Assembly: GCF_000613865.1 (NCBI RefSeq)
Contig: NZ_BAJU01000006.1
Coordinates: 31,452 to 95,451, forward strand
DNA: 64,000 nt
Direction: 5' to 3'
Origin: Acetobacter okinawensis JCM 25146
Lineage (GTDB): Bacteria; Pseudomonadota; Alphaproteobacteria; Acetobacterales; Acetobacteraceae
The notes under the pieces are model-generated. The model was given only the letters and a program-made list of their open reading frames with translations, was not told the DNA's origin and searched no databases. The position numbers were made by a program, and so were the translations under genes. Shown here piece after piece: positions 36,552-47,945 of the stretch (its first letter is position 1; the number at the start of each line of letters is the position of its first letter).

Positions 36552-37289
36552 ATGACTGCTTCTGTCGCTGAAACGCCAAACCGTAAACGTGTTTTGCTCA
36601 AGGTGTCAGGCGAAGCCCTGATGGGCGATGGCGCCTTTGGAGTGGAGCAGAAGACGGTCGAGCGTATTGCCAAGGATGTTGCCGAGGTTGTTCGTAGCGG
36701 CACGGAAGTGTGTCTTGTTGTGGGCGGTGGCAACATTTTTCGTGGGGTAGCGGCTGCCGCCAAGGGCATGGACCGCGCGCAGGGTGACTACGCGGGCATG
36801 CTGGCAACCGTGATTAACGCGCTGCTGCTCCAGAACGCGCTTGAGCGTGAGCTTATAACAACGCGGGTTATGTCCGCTATCCATATGTCATCCGTAGCTG
36901 AGCCCTACATACGGCGCCGGGCCGTGCGGCATATGGAAAAAGGGCGGGTTGTTATTTTTGCTGCCGGGACAGGTAACCCCTTCTTTACCACGGATACGGC
37001 GGCCGCCCTGCGTGCTGCGGAAATGGAATGCGATATTCTGCTTAAAGGCACACAGGTTGATGGTGTCTATTCCGCTGACCCCAAGCAGGATCCCAGCGCT
37101 ACACGGTATGATGAACTGACATATATGACAGTTCTTTCCAACCAGTTGAGTGTCATGGACGCTGCAGCCATCAGCCTTGCGCGGGAAAATCGGCTGCCGA
37201 TCATTGTGTTCAATATCGGCGAGGAAGGTTCGTTCGGCCGTGTCATGCGTGGCGAGGGCGCTTTTACGCGCATTATCGAAGCAACCTGA
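36552..37289 (+). CDS. pyrH: UMP kinase
   Basis: 245 aa hexameric kinase that phosphorylates UMP, feeding RNA and UDP-sugar synthesis. Motifs [42 protein letters not shown] and [22 protein letters not shown] nucleotide loops. First gene of the pyrH-frr-uppS-cdsA-dxr-rseP-bamA block that runs without a strand change to lpxI. Confidence 0.96.
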   Translation: MTASVAETPNRKRVLLKVSGEALMGDGAFGVEQKTVERIAKDVAEVVRSGTEVCLVVGGGNIFRGVAAAAKGMDRAQGDYAGMLATVINALLLQNALERELITTRVMSAIHMSSVAEPYIRRRAVRHMEKGRVVIFAAGTGNPFFTTDTAAALRAAEMECDILLKGTQVDGVYSADPKQDPSATRYDELTYMTVLSNQLSVMDAAAISLARENRLPIIVFNIGEEGSFGRVMRGEGAFTRIIEAT

Positions 37290-37325
37290 CGTACAGCCTC
37301 TGAGAAAAAAACGGGAGAAACCACC

Positions 37326-37889
37326 GTGTCTGACTTGAATGACCTGCTTGATGACCTCAAGCGCCGCATGGATGGCGCACTGGAAAGCCTGCGCCGGGAC
37401 TTTTCGGGCCTGCGCTCGGGGCGTGCCAGCCCCGCGCTGCTCGAACCCGTGCGGGTGGAAGCCTATGGTGGTGAAGTGCCGCTAACGCAGGTTGCTTCCA
37501 TTGCCGTGCCGGAAGCGCGGATGATTACCGTGCAGGTCTGGGACCGTGTTCTGGCGGGTGCGGTAGAACGTGCCATTCGGGATGCCGGCCTGGGGCTGAA
37601 CCCGGCGGGTGAGGGGCAGACCATCCGCGTGCCGATCCCGCAGTTGACGGAAGAACGTCGTAACGAGTTGGCAAAAGCCGCAGCCCGTTATGCTGAAGGT
37701 GCCAAAATTGCCGTGCGCGGTGTGCGCCGTGACGGCATGGACAAAGCCAAGGGCTTTGAAAAAAAGGGCGATATCAGTCAGGATGACGTCAAGACATGGT
37801 CTGACGCCATACAGAAAACGACGGATCAGTATGTGAAAAAAGTGGATGACATGCTGGCTGAAAAAGAGAAGGAAATCAAACAGGTCTAA
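37326..37889 (+). CDS. frr: Ribosome recycling factor
   Basis: 187 aa. LRSGRASPALLEPVRVEAYG near the N-terminus, PEARMITVQVWDR, NPAGEGQTIRVPIPQLTEERR and VRRDGMDKAK all match RRF. Splits post-termination ribosomes with EF-G. GTG start with GGGAGAA seven bases upstream. Confidence 0.97.
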   Translation: MSDLNDLLDDLKRRMDGALESLRRDFSGLRSGRASPALLEPVRVEAYGGEVPLTQVASIAVPEARMITVQVWDRVLAGAVERAIRDAGLGLNPAGEGQTIRVPIPQLTEERRNELAKAAARYAEGAKIAVRGVRRDGMDKAKGFEKKGDISQDDVKTWSDAIQKTTDQYVKKVDDMLAEKEKEIKQV

Positions 37890-37952
37890 GGGCCTGCCCG
37901 GCTTGGGCTGCCCCTTGCCCCGCTGAACTGAAACGGTGGATTTTTTCCTGTT

Positions 37953-38694
37953 ATGTCTCTCCAGTTAGCCGACAAAAAGCCGTCGGTACCTTCGCATGTC
38001 GCCATTATCATGGATGGCAATGGCCGCTGGGCGTGCGAGCGGGGTTTGCCGCGTCTGGCGGGGCACCGTGCCGGAGCGGAGGCTGTGGGGCGGTGCATCA
38101 AGGCGGCCATTCAGCGGGGTGTTCCCTACCTGACCCTGTATGCGTTTTCATCCGAGAACTGGTCGCGTGGCCCCAAGGAGGTATCGGACCTGACCGGCCT
38201 CCTGCGCTACTACCTGCGCCATAAGGTGAAGGAACTGCATACAGAAGGTGTGTGCCTGCGCTTTATTGGTGATCTGAGTCGCTTTGAGCCTGCCTTGCGT
38301 GATGAACTGTCACGGGCTGAGGCCATGACCCGCAATAACAAACGGCTGGTTCTTCTGCTCGCCCTTTCCTACGGTGGACGGGGGGATATTATGCAGGCGG
38401 TGCGGCGTGTTGCGCAGGAAGTGCGCGACGGCTGGCTGACGCCAGACCAGATTAACGAAGACCTTTTTACCAACCACCTGTGGACCGCAGGCCGTGCCCG
38501 ACCCCGATGTGATGGTGCGCACGAGTGGTGAATATCGGCTTTCCAATTTTCTGCTCTGGCAGAGCGCATATGCCGAACTTGTTTTTCTTGACGTGTTCTG
38601 GCCTGATTTTAACGAAGGGCATTTTGCAACGGTGCTTGACCTTTATGCCCGCCGCGAGCGGCGTTTTGGCGCCCGGCCATCGGCATCCGCATGA
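37953..38694 (+). CDS. uppS: Undecaprenyl diphosphate synthase (frameshift as assembled)
   Basis: cis-prenyltransferase that makes the C55 carrier lipid. N-terminal [17 protein letters not shown] with the catalytic Asp, [21 protein letters not shown]. The frame breaks after LWTAG near 38492. In the other frame [21 protein letters not shown] and [11 protein letters not shown] complete the enzyme. Here removing one base (an extra C) gives the fit, 246 aa. The opposite sign from most of the window's frameshifts. Stop overlaps cdsA (ATGA, 38691-38694). Confidence 0.9.
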
Positions 38695-39520
38695 CGGGGG
38701 CGGAACAATCCAGCGCATGGCGTGACCTGCGACCGCGTGTTCTTTCTGCTCTGGTCATGGTGGTGGTCGCCGGGGGCTGTATTGGCCTTGGTGGCATTGC
38801 CTATACACTCATGGTTCTGCTGGCCATGGGGGGGATGGCGGCAGAAGCTGCGGATCTTTTCAGGCTGCGGGTGCAAAGCCTGCGTGGCGGGCTGTATGTG
38901 CTGTGGGCGGTTTGTGCCGGTCTGTCTGCCGCGGCGGGGCATTGGGGTTATTTTATCCTGTTCTGCATTAGCGCCTGCGTGTTTGGCGCACCGCTTTGCG
39001 CAGTCATGAGTGTGATCATCATGCAGGTACGGCTCTGCTCTGGCTCCGGCAGGACAGTGTGTGGCCTGTCCTGTTTGTTGTCGCCGTGGTGGTTGCGAGC
39101 GATACCTCGGCCTATATGGCCGGGCGGATGATCGGTGGACCAAAGCTTGCGCCGCGCATCTCCCCCGGCAAAACCCGCTCTGGCGCGCTTGGCGGCCTTG
39201 TGGGCGCTGTTCTTATGGGGGGGGCGGTTGCGCTCCTGTCCGGGTTTGGTGGGGCTGGCTCCGCCTTGGTCTGGGGGGGGCTTCTGGGCCTGTCCGCCCA
39301 GACCGGTGATCTGGTGGAAAGTGCGATGAAGCGGGCTCTGGGGGTCAAGGACTCCGGCACGCTGCTGCCTGGGCATGGTGGTCTGCTTGACCGGTTTGAT
39401 GGTCTGGTCATTGCAGCACCTGTTGCTGCCGCTATCTCCCTTGCCGTGCCGGGAGCGCCATTCTGGAGCGCTGGCCTGCATGACCTTGCCCATGTCCTTG
39501 TTACTGGCATGCCGGGTTAG
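38691..39520 (+). CDS. cdsA: Phosphatidate cytidylyltransferase (frameshift as assembled)
   Basis: Makes CDP-diacylglycerol from phosphatidate and CTP for all phospholipids. Several membrane helices in the first frame ([19 protein letters not shown] and later). The frame breaks at about 39021-39029. The next frame continues [43 protein letters not shown] and the CdsA signature [16 protein letters not shown]. One base restored gives 276 aa. Overlaps uppS. Confidence 0.9.
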
Positions 39521-39586
39521 TCGCGTTATGGCTCTGTGGCCTAGGCTGTCAGGGCATCTGTTATTTTTGGGTGTGGAAGACAAAGC

Positions 39587-40744
39587 ATGAGAACCGTAAC
39601 CGTTCTGGGGACTACCGGCAGCATTGGCTGCTCCACCGTGGATCTGCTGGAGCAGGCGCGGGAGCAGTTCCGGGTGCGTGCGCTTGTGGGGGGCAAAAAT
39701 GCCGCCAAACTGGCCGAGCAGGCGCGGAGTCTGAAGGCGGAACTGGCAGTTCTGGCGGATGAGAGCGCATACCCCGAACTCAAGGCCCTTCTGGCCGGGA
39801 GTGGTGTGGAGATCGCCTGTGGCCGCAAGGCGGTTATTGAGGCCGCCGCCCTGCCTGCGGACTGGACGATGGCCGCCATTACGGGGGCAGCCGGTCTGGA
39901 ACCCACCCTTGCTGCGGTTAAGAACGGCAACAGCATAGCGCTGGCTAACAAGGAGGCGCTGGTCTGCGCAGGGGACGTGATGCTCCGTGCGGTGCGCGAT
40001 GCCGGGGCCACGCTGCTCCCGGTCGATTCCGAGCACAACGCCGTTTACCAGTCTATGGCGGATCGGCAGGCTGATCAGGTTGAAAAAATTATTCTTACGG
40101 CCTCAGGTGGCCCCTTCCGCAATGCTTCGCTTGATGTCATGCGGGCTGCAACACCTGCTCAGGCGCTCAAACACCCGACATGGAGCATGGGGGCCAAAAT
40201 CAGCATCGATTCCGCCACCATGTTCAACAAGGGGCTAGAAGTGATTGAGGCCGCCCGTATTTTTGACCTGACGGAAGACCGGATTGACGTGCTGGTGCAC
40301 CCCCAGTCGGTTGTGCACGGCATGGTGCAGTACACCGATGGCAGCCTGATCGCCCAGATGGGCTCGGCGGATATGCGTATCCCCATTGCCCATGCACTGG
40401 CCTGGCCCCAGCGCATGCCCACCACATCCTCCCGTCTGGACCTTGCCGCTTTTGGAACGCTGGAGTTTATTGCTCCTGACGAGGTGCGCTTTCCCGCTCT
40501 TCGTCTTGCGCGGCAGGCTTTGCGGGCGGGCAAGGCGGTTCCGGCTATCCTGTCTGCTGCCAATGAGATTGCTGTTGAGGCATTTCTTGCGGAACGGATC
40601 GGTTTTCTGGACATCGCACGTGTGGTGGAAGAAACCATGGACACTCTGGGAGCCCCCCCGGCTGATACGCTGGACGCGGTCCTGCATTGGGATGCGGAGG
40701 CCCGTCGGGTTGCCCTGCACCTGATTTCCGCCGCAGTCGCTTGA
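39587..40744 (+). CDS. dxr: 1-deoxy-D-xylulose 5-phosphate reductoisomerase
   Basis: 385 aa, first committed step of the MEP isoprenoid pathway (DXP to MEP with NADPH). N-terminal VLGTTGSIGCSTVDL, NKEALVCAG, LPVDSEHNAVYQ, ASGGPFRN (flexible loop), HPTWSMGAKISIDSATMFNKG-type substrate helix, and HPQSVVHGMV. It supplies the isoprenoid units used by UppS in the same block. Confidence 0.97.
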   Translation: MRTVTVLGTTGSIGCSTVDLLEQAREQFRVRALVGGKNAAKLAEQARSLKAELAVLADESAYPELKALLAGSGVEIACGRKAVIEAAALPADWTMAAITGAAGLEPTLAAVKNGNSIALANKEALVCAGDVMLRAVRDAGATLLPVDSEHNAVYQSMADRQADQVEKIILTASGGPFRNASLDVMRAATPAQALKHPTWSMGAKISIDSATMFNKGLEVIEAARIFDLTEDRIDVLVHPQSVVHGMVQYTDGSLIAQMGSADMRIPIAHALAWPQRMPTTSSRLDLAAFGTLEFIAPDEVRFPALRLARQALRAGKAVPAILSAANEIAVEAFLAERIGFLDIARVVEETMDTLGAPPADTLDAVLHWDAEARRVALHLISAAVA

Positions 40745-40781
40745 GAAAGCGGCCTTCACTCCCGATATCGGAGGAATGATG

Positions 40782-41894
40782 ATGATACATGATTATCTGC
40801 GCACCCTGATTTCCTTCGTTTTTGTGCTGGGCGTTCTGGTCACTTTCCACGAACTTGGGCACTACCTTGCCGCGCGCTGGCGTGGCGTGCATGTGGAGGT
40901 GTTCTCGCTCGGGTTCGGCCCCGCCCTGTTCAAATGGCAGGACAGAAGCGGGACAGAGTGGCGCATATGCCCGATTCCTCTGGGCGGTTACGTGCGCCCG
41001 CACGGGTTTGATGACCCCGAGGATGCAACGCCGGAGCAGAAGGCTGCATGGATTCCGGGTCGCACCTTCCACGACAAGTCGGTCTGGTCACGGGCCATTG
41101 TCATTCTGGCGGGGCCTGTTTTTAATTTTATTCTGGCTTTTGCGCTGTTTGTGCTGCTGTTTGCTACAACCGGCCAGCCCCATGTGCGCAACGAGGTCTC
41201 CTCCGTCATGCCCGGCAGTGCCGCGCAGAGTGCCGCCTTGCAGAAGGGCGATGTGATCCTGCGGATTGGCACACATGATGTGGCCAGTGTGGAGGACGCG
41301 CAGGCCACAGTGGCGCAGGAGCCAGGGCAGCAGACAACACTGCTGGTGCAGCGTAATGGCCAGCAGATGGATATTCCCATTACCATTGGCACTACGCAGG
41401 ATTCGCATGCAGGTGGTCCTGCCCGTGGCCTTCTGGGGGTGGTGTTTGCGGTTGAACCGGGCAAGCCATTGCCTTTGCCGCAGGCTATTGGCGCAGGTGC
41501 GCAGGCCACATGGAAGACGGTTACGCAAACCCTGAATGGGGTGTGGCAGATCTTCAGCGGCCAGCACACGGCGCGGGATTTGGGCGGTCCACTCAAGATC
41601 GCCCAGCTTTCTGGTCAGGTCGCGCAATATGGCTTTGCCAGCCTGTTGTCCTTCATGGCGTTGCTGTCTGTTAATCTGGGTCTTATCAATCTCTTTCCCG
41701 TTCCACTTCTTGATGGTGGACGTCTGGTTTTTTATGCCATAGAGGCAATAAGAGGACGCCCAGTTTCCAAGCGGGTGCAAGAGGTTAGTTTCCAGACCGG
41801 GTTTGCCTTGCTGGCGGGTCTGTTTCTGTTTTCGACGTTCAACGATCTGTCCAGCTTCGGGCTGTTCAGGTGGGTTGCATCGCTCGCGGGTTGA
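40782..41894 (+). CDS. rseP: Site-2 intramembrane metalloprotease RseP
   Basis: About 370 aa. Zn motif TFHELGHYLAARW in the first helix, SLGFGPALFKW, PLGGYVRPHGF, one PDZ domain (PGSAAQSAALQKGDVILRIG) and LINLFPVPLLDGGRL with the third Zn ligand. Cuts membrane anti-sigma factors and leftover signal peptides. Three consecutive in-frame ATGs occur (40776, 40779, 40782). GGAGG at 40770-40774 favours the third. Confidence 0.95.
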   Translation: MIHDYLRTLISFVFVLGVLVTFHELGHYLAARWRGVHVEVFSLGFGPALFKWQDRSGTEWRICPIPLGGYVRPHGFDDPEDATPEQKAAWIPGRTFHDKSVWSRAIVILAGPVFNFILAFALFVLLFATTGQPHVRNEVSSVMPGSAAQSAALQKGDVILRIGTHDVASVEDAQATVAQEPGQQTTLLVQRNGQQMDIPITIGTTQDSHAGGPARGLLGVVFAVEPGKPLPLPQAIGAGAQATWKTVTQTLNGVWQIFSGQHTARDLGGPLKIAQLSGQVAQYGFASLLSFMALLSVNLGLINLFPVPLLDGGRLVFYAIEAIRGRPVSKRVQEVSFQTGFALLAGLFLFSTFNDLSSFGLFRWVASLAG

Positions 41895-42021
41895 TAGTGA
41901 ACTGGACTGGAAGGGTAAGGCTTGCGTGACAAGGGTAAATTCGGATACGTCCCTTGCGGGCGCGACAGAAACGGGGGATGGGCTTCCGTGCTGAACCGAC
42001 CCGGATGGAGGGAGGCAGATC

Positions 42022-44477
42022 TTGGCGGGTAAACGTTCGGCCCTGTTCGTTTCTGTCTGCATGTTGCCTTTTTTCCTGATCGAGGGACGGGGGGCTATGG
42101 CCGCCCAGAACCCGGACACACAGGCACCAGCAGCTGTTGTTGCATCGCCTCAGGGCGATTCCGAAGGTGCCGGGCCACAGCCCGATGCTGCACCCGCACA
42201 GCCAGCGCCAGTTGGCGTGATTGATGAGATCCGTGTCTCAGGCAATACCCGTATCGAGACCAATACGGTTCTGTCCTACATGGTTGTCCGTCCGGGCGAC
42301 CCGTTCACGCAGGATGACCTCGACCGGTCTCTTAAGACCCTGTACGCAACAGGGTTGTTCAAGGACGTGACCTTGCGCCGCGAGGGCAATACGCTGCTCG
42401 TGAAGCTGAAGGAAAACCCGATCGTCAACCGGATCGTGTTCGAGGGTAACCACGCCGCCAAGGATGAGGACCTGCGCAAGGTGCTCTCCCTGCGCCCCCG
42501 TGCGGTGTTCTCGGCGGAAACAACGGCGGATGACCGGCAGCACATTCTGGAGGTCTATGCCCAGAAGTCGCGTTTTGCGGCTGTGGTTACGCCCCAGATT
42601 GTCCGTCTGGCCCATAACCGTGTGGACGTGATCTTCCAGATCAATGAAGGCCCGAACACAAAAATTCGTAAAATCGCGTTTGTCGGGAACAAGGCTTACA
42701 GTGAAGCTGAACTTGCCGGTGTTGTTTCCTCCAAGGAAACGGCTTGGTATCACTTCCTCGGTTCGTCAGACGAATATAACCCCGAACGCGTAAAATATGA
42801 CGGGGAACTGCTGCGGCGCTTTTACCTGCACAATGGTTATGTGGATTTCCAGATCAAGGATGTAAAGGGTGAGCTGTCTCCTGACCGCAAATCTTTTTAC
42901 ATCACCATCACCATGGACGAGGGCATACGCTACCGTCTGGGTAAGGTGGATATCCGCTCCAGCCTGCGGCATGTGCCTGCCAAATCCCTACGTAAATACG
43001 TCGAGCTGTTTCCACACCAGTGGTATGATGGCAAGGCCGTGCAGGATAACGCAACGGATATAGAGGAACTGCTCCAGTCGCAGGGTCATCCGTTTGCGGT
43101 GGTGCGCCCGACAATCGCGCGTAACCCCGAAAAACGCATTGTCAATCTGCTCTTTGACGTCAGTGAAGGTCCGCGCCGTTATATTGAGCGGATCGACATC
43201 AACGGTAATACCATTACGCAGGACAATGTGATCCGTCGCCAGCTGCCATTTGCAGAAGGCGATCCCTACACGAGCAGCTACAAAAAATACGCCAAGGAAG
43301 GGGTTCAGGATCTGGCTACTTCAAAACGGTGGACGTCAAGGATACGCCCGGTTCTTCCCCTGACCGCGCAAACGTGTCTGTCAATGTTGTGGAAAAACCA
43401 ACGGGTGAGTTCTCACTTGGTGGCGGGTATTCAACCGACGTTGGTATTATCGGTAACGTCGGGCTCAAGCAGCACAACCTGTTGGGCACGGGGATTGACG
43501 CCGGGTTCTCGGGCACTGTTTCGTATTACCAGAAGCAGGCTGATCTTTCTGTAACCGATCCGGTCTTCCTCGGGCGGAACATGGTTGTTGGCGCAGATAT
43601 TTTCTTCATCGAAAATAACTACCAGACATACCAGAACTACTCGGAAGGGCGTTACGGTATTACCCTGCGTATGGGGTATTCGTATAACCGCTATCTCTCT
43701 CAGTCGTGGAACTACAGCCTGATCCGCCGATGGGTGAGTAACGCGTGGAGTGAATCCTCACCCTATATTCAGGACCAGATCGGTAAGTCCCTGTTGTCCC
43801 AGATCGGGACAACGATCATGTACGACAGGCGCGACAACCGTATGCAGCCGCATAGTGGTTACTTCGTGTCCGTTGGTGGGGATTTCGCTGGTATCGGCGG
43901 GGATGAAAACTACGTTCGCGGCAAGATCAATGGTGGATATTACATTCCCCTTGATGACCTGACCAACAGCCATAACTGGACGCTGGCGTTCCGTGGTGGT
44001 GCCGGGTACCTGGCCGACTGGGGTAGCCATGGCCGCCATGACGTCATCGATAACTTCTATCTGGGGGGCACCAACCTGCGCGGCTTCCTTGACGGGGGTG
44101 CCGGTCCACGAAGCGTTGGGAATGCGACCCATCAGTCTGAAGATCTGATCGGCGGGCGGTTTATGTACAACGCCTCCGCCCAGTTGAACTTCCCCATTCC
44201 TTTCCTGACGGATATGGGGGTGGGTGGTCGTACATTCGTGGATATGGGGAGTGTGGCTGGCGTACGCGTCAAGCACTTGTACACCAACCCTGTGACCGAT
44301 GGCGCGAACTATACGGCAATCTCGGGTGATATGATCAGCCCACGCGTGAGTGCGGGCGCAGGCTTTTCGTGGAAAAGTCCGTTTGGGTTGTTGAATATTG
44401 ACCTTGGTGTGCCGATCAGACGCAGCTATAATGACCGCACACAGCTCCTTCGCTTCGGCTTCGGCCAGCAATTCTGA
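42022..44477 (+). CDS. bamA: Outer membrane protein assembly factor BamA (frameshift as assembled)
   Basis: Signal peptide, five POTRA domains (first one IDEIRVSGNTRIETNTVLSY) and a C-terminal Omp85 beta-barrel ending in FGFGQQF with terminal Phe. The core insertase of outer-membrane proteins. At about 43314 the frame shifts: DLG-YFKTVDVKDTPG is expected, and one G is missing. Joined length 818 aa. Start is TTG at 42022 with GGAGG nine bases before. The RGF motif appears as LRGFLDGGAG. Essential gene, so the break is probably a sequence error. Confidence 0.92.
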
Positions 44478-44481
44478 GGTA

Positions 44482-45354
44482 ATGATGCGTTTCTGTTCCA
44501 AAGCCGCCCTTCTTGGGGCTGTTTGCCTTTCTTTTTCTGTGGCTCTTGTTCCTGCTGCTCAGGCAGAAGGCGGGAATGGTTGGTTTGTGCCCAAAAGCCA
44601 GCCTGCGGCACAGGCTCCGCATCCTGCAGCACGTAATGCAGCACCCGCTCCGGTAGCACTTCCTGCTCCTGCGGCTGATAGCCAGGAAGCAGCCGAGCAG
44701 GCTCCTCCGGTTCTGCCGCTTCCCCCCATTCCCAGCGCACCTGAAATTGCCAAGGAAGCTCCTCCGCCGACAACCATTATCGGGGTTATCAGCGTATCGG
44801 GCGTTATGCGTCAGACCTCAGCTGCCATGCAGGTGGAACGTGTACTTGGTGGCCGCCGTGATGCTCTGGCTCAGGATCTGCAGCGTGAACAGGCTGGCTG
44901 GCGTGATGAGCAGCAGACCTTGCAGGCTCAGGCCAAATCCCTGACGTCGGATCAGATTCAGACCCGCGAGCGTAGCCTGCAGGCCAAGGTGATGAAGGCG
45001 CAGCGGGATTTCCGCAATCGCAACCGCATCATTCAGGAAGCCGCGCAGGTTTCTCTGGGGCAGATCGAGCGTGAACTGGTGCAGGTTATCCAGAAGGTGG
45101 CCTCCGCGCATGGCATGAACCTTGTGCTGCATAGCGAACAGGTTGCCTTGCATGTGGATGGTCAGGACATCACCAACGAGGTGGCCACGAACCTGAACAA
45201 GGTTCTGCCCAGCGTCTTTATCCCTGACGCGAATGTGGACCCTGAAGAGCTTGCCAAGTCCGGCAAGATGCCCACCACGGCTGATGGTGATCAGTCTGCA
45301 GTTGCTTCCGGGCCTGCTCCTGTGGTTACTCCGGCTTCTGCCGGGAAAAAATAA
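44482..45354 (+). CDS. skp: Skp/OmpH family periplasmic chaperone
   Basis: About 290 aa. Signal peptide (AALLGAVCLSFSVALVPAAQA), a Pro/Ala-rich linker of about 80 residues, then the OmpH domain: GVISVSGVMRQTSAAMQVERVL, long coiled-coil arms (residues ~150-215, Gln/Arg-rich) and a closing strand segment NLVLHSEQVALHVDGQDIT. Carries unfolded outer-membrane proteins to BamA, encoded just upstream (4 bp). The Pro/Ala linker makes it longer than the ~160-aa E. coli protein. Confidence 0.88.
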   Translation: MMRFCSKAALLGAVCLSFSVALVPAAQAEGGNGWFVPKSQPAAQAPHPAARNAAPAPVALPAPAADSQEAAEQAPPVLPLPPIPSAPEIAKEAPPPTTIIGVISVSGVMRQTSAAMQVERVLGGRRDALAQDLQREQAGWRDEQQTLQAQAKSLTSDQIQTRERSLQAKVMKAQRDFRNRNRIIQEAAQVSLGQIERELVQVIQKVASAHGMNLVLHSEQVALHVDGQDITNEVATNLNKVLPSVFIPDANVDPEELAKSGKMPTTADGDQSAVASGPAPVVTPASAGKK

Positions 45355-45356
45355 GC

Positions 45357-46442
45357 ATGGTGGAATGCAGGGCTTCTTCCGGCCCGGCTGATCCGCGTTT
45401 TTTTGCGCGTGTCGGGCCATTTGATGCCGCAGTGCTGGCCGAAGCGGCTGGTGCTGAGCTGCGTCCTCCCCGGCAGGGGAGTTTCCCGCAGGAGGGCTAT
45501 GCAGGCATAGCCCCCTTGCAGGTTGCCCGTGCGCGGGATGTCAGTTTTCTCGATAATCGCCGGTATGCGCATCTGCTGGAGCATACAGAGGCAGGATTGG
45601 TGATTGTGGCTCCGGCATTTGCCGAAAAAGTGCCACCTCATTCCGCAGCCCTTGTGACTGCTACTCCGTATCTGGCATGGTCGCGCATTGCGCGGCTGTT
45701 TCACCCACAGTCCCGTAGTAAGGCTGGTATCCACCCATCTGCTGTGATTGACCCGTCTGCCGTGGTTGATCCTACAGCCGAAGTGGGGCCATTCGTTGTG
45801 ATTGGCGCTGCTGTGGAAGTGGGGGCTGGTTGTATTATCGGCTCTCATGCAGTTCTGGCGGATGGCGTGCGCCTTGGGGCAGATTGCCGTATTGGCGCCA
45901 TGGTTACGCTCTCTCACGCTCTTGTGGGGGATCGGGTGACTATTCTGCCCGGAGCGCGTATCGGGCAGGATGGCTTCGGTTTTGCCGTAGGGCCGGACGG
46001 ATTTGAGACAGTACCGCAGCTTGGTCGTGTGATTATCGAGCATGACGTGGAGATTGGTGCCAACTCGACCATTGATCGCGGGTCGGTCAACGATACGGTT
46101 ATTGGCGCGGGTTCACGGCTCGATAATCTGGTGCAGATCGGGCATAATGCCCAATTGGGTCGGTGCTGTATTGTAGTGTCGCAGGCCGGGATTTCGGGTT
46201 CAACCGTCTTGGAAGACTACGTGACGGTTGCGGCTCAGGCCGGGTTGATCGGTCATATTCGTATTGGTGCCAAGGCGCGCATTGGTGCGCAGTGTGGTGT
46301 TATGTCGGATGTTGAGCGTGGAGCAGATGTCATAGGTAGTCCTGCCATGCCGTTCCGGGAGTTTTTCCGTAACGTGGCGGTGCTGCGCAAACTGGCGAAA
46401 AAAGCGTCTGGGTCGACCAAGGACGATTCAGGTAAAGTATGA
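45357..46442 (+). CDS. lpxD: UDP-3-O-(3-hydroxyacyl)glucosamine N-acyltransferase
   Basis: 361 aa. An N-terminal uridine-binding domain ([13 protein letters not shown]), then a left-handed beta-helix of hexapeptide repeats ([15 protein letters not shown] and on) with the catalytic His in IGHNAQLG, and a C-terminal helix. Third step of lipid A synthesis. Two bases after skp. Confidence 0.95.
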   Translation: MVECRASSGPADPRFFARVGPFDAAVLAEAAGAELRPPRQGSFPQEGYAGIAPLQVARARDVSFLDNRRYAHLLEHTEAGLVIVAPAFAEKVPPHSAALVTATPYLAWSRIARLFHPQSRSKAGIHPSAVIDPSAVVDPTAEVGPFVVIGAAVEVGAGCIIGSHAVLADGVRLGADCRIGAMVTLSHALVGDRVTILPGARIGQDGFGFAVGPDGFETVPQLGRVIIEHDVEIGANSTIDRGSVNDTVIGAGSRLDNLVQIGHNAQLGRCCIVVSQAGISGSTVLEDYVTVAAQAGLIGHIRIGAKARIGAQCGVMSDVERGADVIGSPAMPFREFFRNVAVLRKLAKKASGSTKDDSGKV

Positions 46443-46482
46443 ACTCCGGCTATGGTCCGGTACAGAGGGTGGTTTAGGGGAC

Positions 46483-46958
46483 GTGGAGACAAAACAAGAA
46501 TCCCGGCAGGACGGACAGACAATCGCAAGTATTGATGTCAACCGTATCATGCAGGCGATTCCTCACAGGTATCCTTTCCTTCTTATCGACAGGATGGAAA
46601 ATATTGTCCTGGGGGAAGAGGCGACTGGTATCAAGAATGTCTCGGTCAACGAACCGTTTTTCCCGGGGCATTTCCCGGGGCGGCCCGTTATGCCTGGCGT
46701 TCTTATTGTGGAAGCCATGGCCCAGACTGCGGCCACGCTTGTGTGCTGTCGCTCGGTGAGGCATTTGAAGGCAAGCTTGTCTATTTCATGACCATAGAAG
46801 GCGCAAAATTCCGCCGTCCGGTTGAGCCGGGCGACCAGTTGCGCATCCATGTTGTCAAGGAACGGCATCGCTCCAATGTGTGGAAATTCCGCGGAGAGGC
46901 GCGTGTTGATGGTGTTGTGGTGGCGGAAGCGACCTTCAGCGCCATGATCATGGGCTGA
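46483..46958 (+). CDS. fabZ: 3-hydroxyacyl-[ACP] dehydratase FabZ (frameshift as assembled)
   Basis: Dehydrates 3-hydroxyacyl-ACP in fatty acid synthesis, competing with LpxA/LpxD for the same substrate. [13 protein letters not shown], then [20 protein letters not shown] with the catalytic His and Glu. The frame breaks near 46742 and continues [19 protein letters not shown] and GDQLRIHV to 46958. One base restored gives 158 aa. GTG start. Confidence 0.92.
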
Positions 46959-47084
46959 CTTTTGGCACTTGGTGCGCAGGTCGGGTCAATATATGCTTCA
47001 ATTCTCTTTGCTTTTTCTGGCAGATGCCGCTGAAGCAGGAGCCCATGCTCTGCGTTGCAGGCAGGCGGAATATAAGGAACTGAA

Positions 47085-47945
47085 GTGGTGCACGCAGTAG
47101 AGGAAGCCAGACAGGCCCGTGTTCACCCAACGGCTTTGGTTGCTCCGGGGGCTGTGCTGGGGCGTGGCGTAGTGATCGGCCCATGGTGCACCGTGGGGCC
47201 GAATGCAGTTCTTGATGACGGGGTGGAACTGATCTCCCACGTTGTTGTGGATGGGCATACGCATCTGGGGGCGTATTCGCGTTATTTTCCGTTCTGTACG
47301 GTGGGTATGGCACCACAGGACCTGAAATATAAAGGCGAGCCAACCCGGTGCGAGGTCGGTGCCCGCACGGTTGTCCGCGAGCACGTGACCATTCACAGGG
47401 GAACGGCCACGGGCTCGGGCCTGACAAAAGTTGGTCAGGATGTGCTGATCATGGCCAATGCTCATGTTGCGCATGACTGCGTTTTGGGCGACCGGGTGAT
47501 CATCGTTAATAATGTGGTCATGGGTGGCCATGTGACAATCGGCAACGATGCACGGGTTATGGGGTCGGCTGCCATTCATCAGTTCGTCAGAATTGGTCAT
47601 GCTGCCCTTGTGGGCGGGGTGGCCGGGGTTGAGGCTGATGTTATTCCCTATGGCAGTGTGCTGGGTAATCGCGCCCGGTTGATTGGCCTGCACTGGATAT
47701 GGTTGCGCCGCAATGGTGTGCAATCGGCCGAAATTCACCGGATGCGTAAAGCCTTTCTCACCCTCTACCCCAAGGTGTGTGGTGATGTGTCTTTTCAGGC
47801 CCGTCTTGAGCAGGTGCGCAAGGACTTTTCCGGGAATGATCGCATTCAGGAAATTCTGACCTTTATTGATGCGCCCAGCCACCGGGGGCTGGTACGTCCT
47901 GCCCGCGCTGGTGCTGCCGATCAGGCCGAAACAGAAGGCGCGTGA
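47085..47945 (+). CDS. lpxA: UDP-N-acetylglucosamine acyltransferase
   Basis: 286 aa. First step of lipid A synthesis. Hexapeptide beta-helix from VHPTALVAPGAVLGRGVVIG, the catalytic region ANAHVAHDCVLGD with His, GGHVTIGNDARVMG, and a C-terminal helical domain (GLHWIWLRRNG). GTG start (47085 or the next codon). The stop overlaps lpxI (GTGA at 47942-47945). Confidence 0.95.
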   Translation: MVHAVEEARQARVHPTALVAPGAVLGRGVVIGPWCTVGPNAVLDDGVELISHVVVDGHTHLGAYSRYFPFCTVGMAPQDLKYKGEPTRCEVGARTVVREHVTIHRGTATGSGLTKVGQDVLIMANAHVAHDCVLGDRVIIVNNVVMGGHVTIGNDARVMGSAAIHQFVRIGHAALVGGVAGVEADVIPYGSVLGNRARLIGLHWIWLRRNGVQSAEIHRMRKAFLTLYPKVCGDVSFQARLEQVRKDFSGNDRIQEILTFIDAPSHRGLVRPARAGAADQAETEGA